This document shows positions 59,963 through 64,000 of a stretch of DNA of 64,000 nt, in pieces; positions within the stretch are counted from its first letter, which is position 1; the number at the start of each line of letters is the position of its first letter. The stretch spans positions 2,666,001 to 2,730,000 of the forward strand of contig NZ_JACHDS010000001.1 in the NCBI RefSeq assembly GCF_014201195.1, read 5' to 3'. The notes below the pieces were generated by a model. That model ran no database searches. It saw only the letters and a program-made list of their open reading frames with translations, and was not told the origin of the DNA. The position numbers and the translations under genes are program-made. This stretch comes from Nocardiopsis mwathae (GTDB lineage Bacteria; Actinomycetota; Actinomycetes; Streptosporangiales; Streptosporangiaceae).

Positions 59963-60751
59963 ATGCCCCAGAAGTCGACGGCCGAGCGCGCCGTCCTCAC
60001 CGACGCCGCCGGTGCCGGGGTCCTGGACTACCTTCTTCCGCTGCCCGGCACCCCCCGCTACGCCGCCGACGCCCGCCCGCTGGTCCCCGGCGCTGCGCGG
60101 ACGGTCCTGGACCGGATGCGCGGGTGGCGGATCACCACCCGGGCGGAGTTCGGCGGGGAACTGATCGCGATGGGCGCCGAGCCGCAGCGCACCTCCCGGA
60201 AGATGCGCCGGAACCTCGTCGACGACCCGCCACCCGCCGCCTGGGCCGGCCTGGCACCCGACCGGCCCGGTCTCCGCGTCACCGCGTTCGACCAGGGCAT
60301 CGACCGGCTCTTCCCGGCGATCCAGGAGGCCTTCCCGCCCGGCCATCCGGACAGCCGGTCCGTGCTGGACCCCGGCGCGGACCGTGCGGCACTGTCCGCA
60401 CTGCTGTCGGGCCGGGCACTCGGCCCCGTCCAGGACCTGAGCTCGCTCGTGGTCGACGACGGCCGGAACGCGGATGACCCCGTCGCCGCCGGGCTGGTCG
60501 TCAACGACCGCGCCGCAGGGGTCCTCTGGATCGGTGAGGTCTTCCGGCGTCCCGACGACCGCTACCGCGGCCTCGGCGGGCTCCTCCTCCGCCGGATGCT
60601 GGCGGCGGCGGCCGGGGCCGGCGCCCCGGAGGTCGGCCTCGCGGTGACCGTCGGCAACGACGCGGAGCACCTCTACACCCGCCTCGGCTTCCGCGACCTG
60701 GGCGTGTTCACCACGGTCCGGATCCCCGGGGAGCCCGAGCGGGCCGGCTGA
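59963..60751 (+). CDS. GNAT-family acetyltransferase
   Basis: 262 aa; ATG 59963. The acetyl-CoA-binding core is in the C-terminal half: AGVLWIGEVFRRPDDRYRGLGGLLLRRMLAAA (R-x2-G-x-G/A type loop) and VTVGNDAEHLYTRLGFRDLG. The first 110 residues are a divergent domain. Acceptor substrate unknown. Confidence 0.82.
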   Translation: MPQKSTAERAVLTDAAGAGVLDYLLPLPGTPRYAADARPLVPGAARTVLDRMRGWRITTRAEFGGELIAMGAEPQRTSRKMRRNLVDDPPPAAWAGLAPDRPGLRVTAFDQGIDRLFPAIQEAFPPGHPDSRSVLDPGADRAALSALLSGRALGPVQDLSSLVVDDGRNADDPVAAGLVVNDRAAGVLWIGEVFRRPDDRYRGLGGLLLRRMLAAAAGAGAPEVGLAVTVGNDAEHLYTRLGFRDLGVFTTVRIPGEPERAG

Positions 60752-60954
60752 GCTGCGGACCCAACACGCGCAACACCGCCGGGCGCCGTTTCCCCCCGCG
60801 ACTCCGGTCGTCCCCTGTTCCCCCGCAGTCCGCGGGAATCCACTGGCGTTCGGGCGATGCGGCCGTTAGAGTCCCGAATCCGCAGCCGGTCCGGAACCCG
60901 GTTCTGCCGCCGGTGCCGGGCGACCACCCCCTCCCCACAAGGTCAGGTGCACGC

Positions 60955-61902
60955 ATGCAGCCCACCCAGGAGACCCTCGACTTCATCGACCTGCTCAGCC
61001 GCAACCTCCCCGACCTGCGCGCCGGGGCGACCGTCGACGACCTCCGATCCGCCATCAGCGCGGCAACGGCGGTGGACGGCCCCGACGTCGCCGTGGTGCG
61101 GGACCTGTCGTGCCCCGGACCGGCCGGGCCGGTACCGCTCCGGCACTACCGGCCCGTCCCGGACACGATCGCGCCCGGCATCGTCTTCTTCCACGGCGGC
61201 GGGTTCGCCACCGGCGACCTGGACACACACGACCACATCTGCCGCATCATCGCGGCGGGGACGGGGGCGGCCGTCGTGGCGGTCGACTACCGGCTCGCGC
61301 CCGAACACCCCTTTCCCGCGGCGCCCGACGACGCCTTCGCCGCGACGCGGTGGGTGGCCGAGAACGCCGAGGAGCTGGGCATCGACGCGGGACGGCTCGC
61401 GGTGGCCGGGGACAGCGCGGGCGGCTGCCTCGCCGCGGTCGTCGCCCAGCTGGCCCGCGACGCAGGCGGTCCCGCGATCGCCTACCAGGCCCTCGTCTAC
61501 CCCGTAGTCGACTGGGACGACACCGCGGCCCGCGAGCTCTACCCGTCGCGCACGGGCAACGGCGACTCCTACTTCCTCACCGCCGAGGCCATGTCGTGGT
61601 TCGGCGAGCAGTACATCGCGGACCCGTCGGACCGCACCGACGTCCGCGCCTCCCCCATCCGCGCCGCCTCCCTGGCGGGACTGCCGCCCGCGCTGGTCCT
61701 CACCGCCGACTTCGACCCGCTGCGCGACGAGGGCGAAGCCTACGCCCGCGCCCTCGCGGCCGCCGGGGTCGCCACGACGACGGTGCGGATCAACGACGGC
61801 TTCCACGGCATCCTCGGCTTCGGGGCCTTCCTGAACTCGGCCGAACGCGCGGAGACCGCATTGGTCTCGGCCCTCCGTGCCGCCCTCGCCGACGCGTCCT
61901 AG
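60955..61902 (+). CDS. Alpha/beta hydrolase, hormone-sensitive lipase family
   Basis: 315 aa; ATG 60955 with AGGTCAGGT upstream. FFHGGGFATGDLDTHD carries the HGGG oxyanion motif of the HSL (family IV) esterases, VDYRLAPEHPFPAAPDDA is typical, and GDSAGG holds the nucleophile. ADFDPLRDEG and INDGFHGI supply Asp and His. It hydrolyses short-chain esters, likely in the cytoplasm. No operon partner. Confidence 0.92.
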   Translation: MQPTQETLDFIDLLSRNLPDLRAGATVDDLRSAISAATAVDGPDVAVVRDLSCPGPAGPVPLRHYRPVPDTIAPGIVFFHGGGFATGDLDTHDHICRIIAAGTGAAVVAVDYRLAPEHPFPAAPDDAFAATRWVAENAEELGIDAGRLAVAGDSAGGCLAAVVAQLARDAGGPAIAYQALVYPVVDWDDTAARELYPSRTGNGDSYFLTAEAMSWFGEQYIADPSDRTDVRASPIRAASLAGLPPALVLTADFDPLRDEGEAYARALAAAGVATTTVRINDGFHGILGFGAFLNSAERAETALVSALRAALADAS

Positions 61903-62113
61903 AACGGCGGTCCGCGGTACGACCGAGCAGCGGAACCTGGCCGGGGGTGTCCCTCGGGGATCCCTTCGGGCGTCCAGCGGCGGCCGGTTCCGGTCGCCAT
62001 CCGGGGCAATGAGTCGAAATCGCCCCGGATCAAGCTGGTTCGTCGGAGAATATGCGCATTCTCGGGCCACCGGTGGGCGGCCCTGAGGGGCGTCGGCGGG
62101 GTGGTGGTCGGTC

Positions 62114-63301
62114 ATGGGCGCGCGTCAGCGGTGGTCCGGTCTGCGGAGAGCGACGCTCGGATTGCTCGTCCTGCTCGCTGCGGCGCGTGTCGTCGCGCGG
62201 GGCCGGAGTCCGGTCCCCCGGCCTCCGGCCAAGGACGCGCCGGCTCCGCGAGGTGGCCCCGGCGGCGCCGGACGCGGCTGGGGGCTCGCCGTCCTCAGTT
62301 GGAACGGGTGGCTGGTCGTGGCGCTGGTCGCCGCGACCGGCTACGTGTTCTCCCTCGGCCAGGAGATGTATCGCAACGGGGCGCAGGAACCGCCGGTGCC
62401 GCCGTCGAACCCCGGATGGCTGCTGTTCTACACGACCGACCCCGATGCCGAGCCCGTGGTAGCGATCACGGTTCACGGCGAGAAGGGCACCGGCGCTCAC
62501 GACGACGGTGCCGCACCGCCCCAGGCGTGGCTCGATCTCACCGTCGTTCCGGACACCGGCCGTGACCACCACTGGGCGCTGGTGTTCGACCGTGTGCTCC
62601 TGCCGGAGAGTCGCCGACTGCACGAGGCGGGGAGCTACTGCGAAACCGCGGGGCCGGATGACAGGATCTGGCACTCCTCCGGTTTGGCCGCGGTGTGGAG
62701 CGAGGTGGTCGGCTTCCGTGAACCACACGGTGCATTCTCCCAGGGAACCGTGATCGTCGGCCGCCCCGAACCGAACGATCCCCCCTCACTGGGGCCGGCC
62801 GCAACCGGCGACGCGCTGCTGCCCGAGTACTGCCTGCGCGTCCCCGTGGACCAGGGCATCGTGTCTCCGACCCCCGCCCAGTACCTGGTGCAGTCGCCGG
62901 TGATGGGCATGCCCCGGGAGAAGCGGTATCCGGAGTGGAGCCAACCCGATCTGCGGCCCCGTTCGGACGAGTTCACCGATCTGCTGCTCGACGAGGACGC
63001 CCCCCTGAGGCTGGCCGACGACACCCTGTATCGCGTGCGGATCACCGACCACGTCGGCCACATGCTGTCGGAGGCTCCCATGGATCCGCTCAGTGTCTCG
63101 GACTGGACGTGGGAGGGCACGGGTTCGCTGGAGATGCGGGCGCTGATCAGCCGCCCTGCCCAGCAGGCCCAGCAGCAGCGCGACATGTTCTGGGCGGGGG
63201 TGCTGCTCTCCGGTGCGAGCGCCCTGCTGCTCTGGACCGTGGAACTCACCTTCGGGCCGGAGCGCCGCCCGCTGCTCGCCCGGCGGCCGCCCGGTGGATG
63301 A
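62114..63301 (+). CDS. Hypothetical membrane protein with two terminal helices (395 aa)
   Basis: N-terminal hydrophobic segments (LGLLVLLAAARVV and GWLVVALVAATGYVFSL) and a C-terminal helix (MFWAGVLLSGASALLLWTVEL) enclose a large extracytoplasmic beta-rich region (WLLFYTTDPD, VVAITVHGEKG, AWLDLTVVPDTG). DUF-type actinobacterial membrane protein; no function recognised. Confidence 0.7.
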   Translation: MGARQRWSGLRRATLGLLVLLAAARVVARGRSPVPRPPAKDAPAPRGGPGGAGRGWGLAVLSWNGWLVVALVAATGYVFSLGQEMYRNGAQEPPVPPSNPGWLLFYTTDPDAEPVVAITVHGEKGTGAHDDGAAPPQAWLDLTVVPDTGRDHHWALVFDRVLLPESRRLHEAGSYCETAGPDDRIWHSSGLAAVWSEVVGFREPHGAFSQGTVIVGRPEPNDPPSLGPAATGDALLPEYCLRVPVDQGIVSPTPAQYLVQSPVMGMPREKRYPEWSQPDLRPRSDEFTDLLLDEDAPLRLADDTLYRVRITDHVGHMLSEAPMDPLSVSDWTWEGTGSLEMRALISRPAQQAQQQRDMFWAGVLLSGASALLLWTVELTFGPERRPLLARRPPGG

Positions 63302-63489
63302 GGAGCCCGGCGGCGCGCACCGGCGGGCCTGCTGCGGGGTTCTCACCTGCCGATTCGCCGCCGCCCCTTGACGAACGGCAGTGTGATCTGCGACATATCC
63401 CAGAGGCCATAAGCGACCGAAACAGGACGAGATCCATGCCCGAAAGGCCGTAGACCACCGCGCGGCCGCAGAGGAACGAGGGACGACAC

Positions 63490-64000
63490 GTGCCGACATC
63501 GCATCCGGCTGTCCTCAGCCTGCTGGCCCTCCTCCCCATCCTCGCCATCGGTGTACTGCTCGTCGGACTGCGGTGGCCGGCCAAGTACGCGATGCCCGTC
63601 GGCTACGGGGTGGCGGTCACCGTCGCCGTGGCGGTGTGGCAGGTGGGGTGGTGGGACATCGCCGCCTCCACCGTCCAGGGGTTCGTCATCGCCGCCGGGC
63701 TGCTCTACATCGTCTTCGGCGCGCTGCTCCTCCTCGCCACGCTGAGTGCGAGCGGGGCGCTGCGCTCGATCCGGGCGACCTTCACCCGGATCACCCCCGA
63801 CCGCCGGATCCAGGTCATCATCGTCGCCTGGCTCTTCGGCAGCTTCATCGAGGGCGCCTCCGGGTTCGGCACCCCCGCCGCCGTGGCCGCGCCGCTCCTG
63901 CTCGCGCTGGGGTTCCCCGCGATGGCGGCCGTGCTGGCCGGGCTCATCATGCAGAGCACACCGGTCAGCTTCGGCGCGGTCGGGACGCCGCTCCTCGTCG
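63490..64000 (+). CDS. lldP: L-lactate permease, N-terminal part
   Basis: GTG 63490 with a GAGG site upstream; the gene runs off the right edge after 170 codons. Several transmembrane helices are visible, and the signature [27 protein letters not shown] is diagnostic of the LldP/LctP lactate:H+ symporters. It imports L-lactate, D-lactate or glycolate. Downstream lactate-utilisation genes (lldD or lutABC) would be expected outside the window. Confidence 0.9.
   Translation, partial: MPTSHPAVLSLLALLPILAIGVLLVGLRWPAKYAMPVGYGVAVTVAVAVWQVGWWDIAASTVQGFVIAAGLLYIVFGALLLLATLSASGALRSIRATFTRITPDRRIQVIIVAWLFGSFIEGASGFGTPAAVAAPLLLALGFPAMAAVLAGLIMQSTPVSFGAVGTPLLV

Overview
The window is high-GC actinobacterial DNA. 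The gene set (MAB_1171c/DUF6545 membrane protein, DUF222-HNH protein, NACHT protein with an actinobacterial N-terminal helical domain, PaaX-regulated CoA-thioester pathway, L-lactate permease) and the very GC-rich codon use suggest a filamentous actinomycete. My guess is Nocardiopsaceae or a neighbouring family, but no rRNA or housekeeping marker confirms this. There is no rRNA, tRNA or CRISPR array that I can recognise.

Positions 1 to about 23,860 are the right part of an integrated temperate phage-like element. Its left end is outside the window, and no capsid, tail or terminase genes are visible here. The large serine integrase (22250-23815, minus) lies against the junction, and the junction falls inside host rtcB, which is cut after residue 303. 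Next to the integrase is a plus-strand immunity block (18679-21795): repressor, ImmA/IrrE-like protease, membrane protein and PAP2-like protein, with a PAP2 remnant behind it. A divergent switch (18504-18678) with TTTGGCCAAA operators separates this block from a Cro-like gene and a long minus-strand early region. That region carries RusA-like resolvase, primosomal initiator and DnaC-like loader, HNH nuclease, SSB, Rad52/Sak-like annealing protein, an Rnl2-type RNA ligase, a DnaQ-like exonuclease and many small zinc-binding or unknown proteins. Genes overlap by GTGA/ATGA junctions, and strong GC hairpins sit between transcription blocks. Three operator-like repeat families (TTTGGCCAAA, TGTATATACA pairs, and a 22-bp direct repeat) suggest at least three regulators. 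The initiator gene contains 21-bp-phased palindromes beside a polypurine tract, resembling a lambda-type origin inside an O-like gene.

Positions 23,843 to 40,400 are host chromosome: truncated rtcB, moaA, a monoacylglycerol-lipase-like hydrolase, a long-chain acyl-CoA synthetase, a MocR regulator, a Uma2 nuclease-fold protein, a GH15 trehalase/glucoamylase, an MgtC protein, a DUF2975-XRE pair with three phased operators, ung, a DUF222-HNH protein, a tautomerase gene broken by an amber codon, a TetR regulator and a VOC protein.

Positions 40,505 to 46,035 hold a large NACHT NTPase (candidate NLR-like antiphage protein), a Sir2 deacylase and a sulfotransferase.

Positions 46,098 to 54,848 form an aromatic acyl-CoA catabolic cluster: formamidase-like hydrolase, fused monooxygenase/old-yellow-enzyme reductase, aryl-CoA ligase, acyl-CoA dehydrogenase, PaaX regulator, RidA and enoyl-CoA hydratase. 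The best fit is the aerobic 2-aminobenzoyl-CoA (anthranilate) or salicylyl-CoA route. The rest, up to 64,000, holds an aldo/keto reductase, a nitronate monooxygenase-like protein, hydrolases, an acetyltransferase, membrane proteins and the start of an L-lactate permease cut by the window edge.
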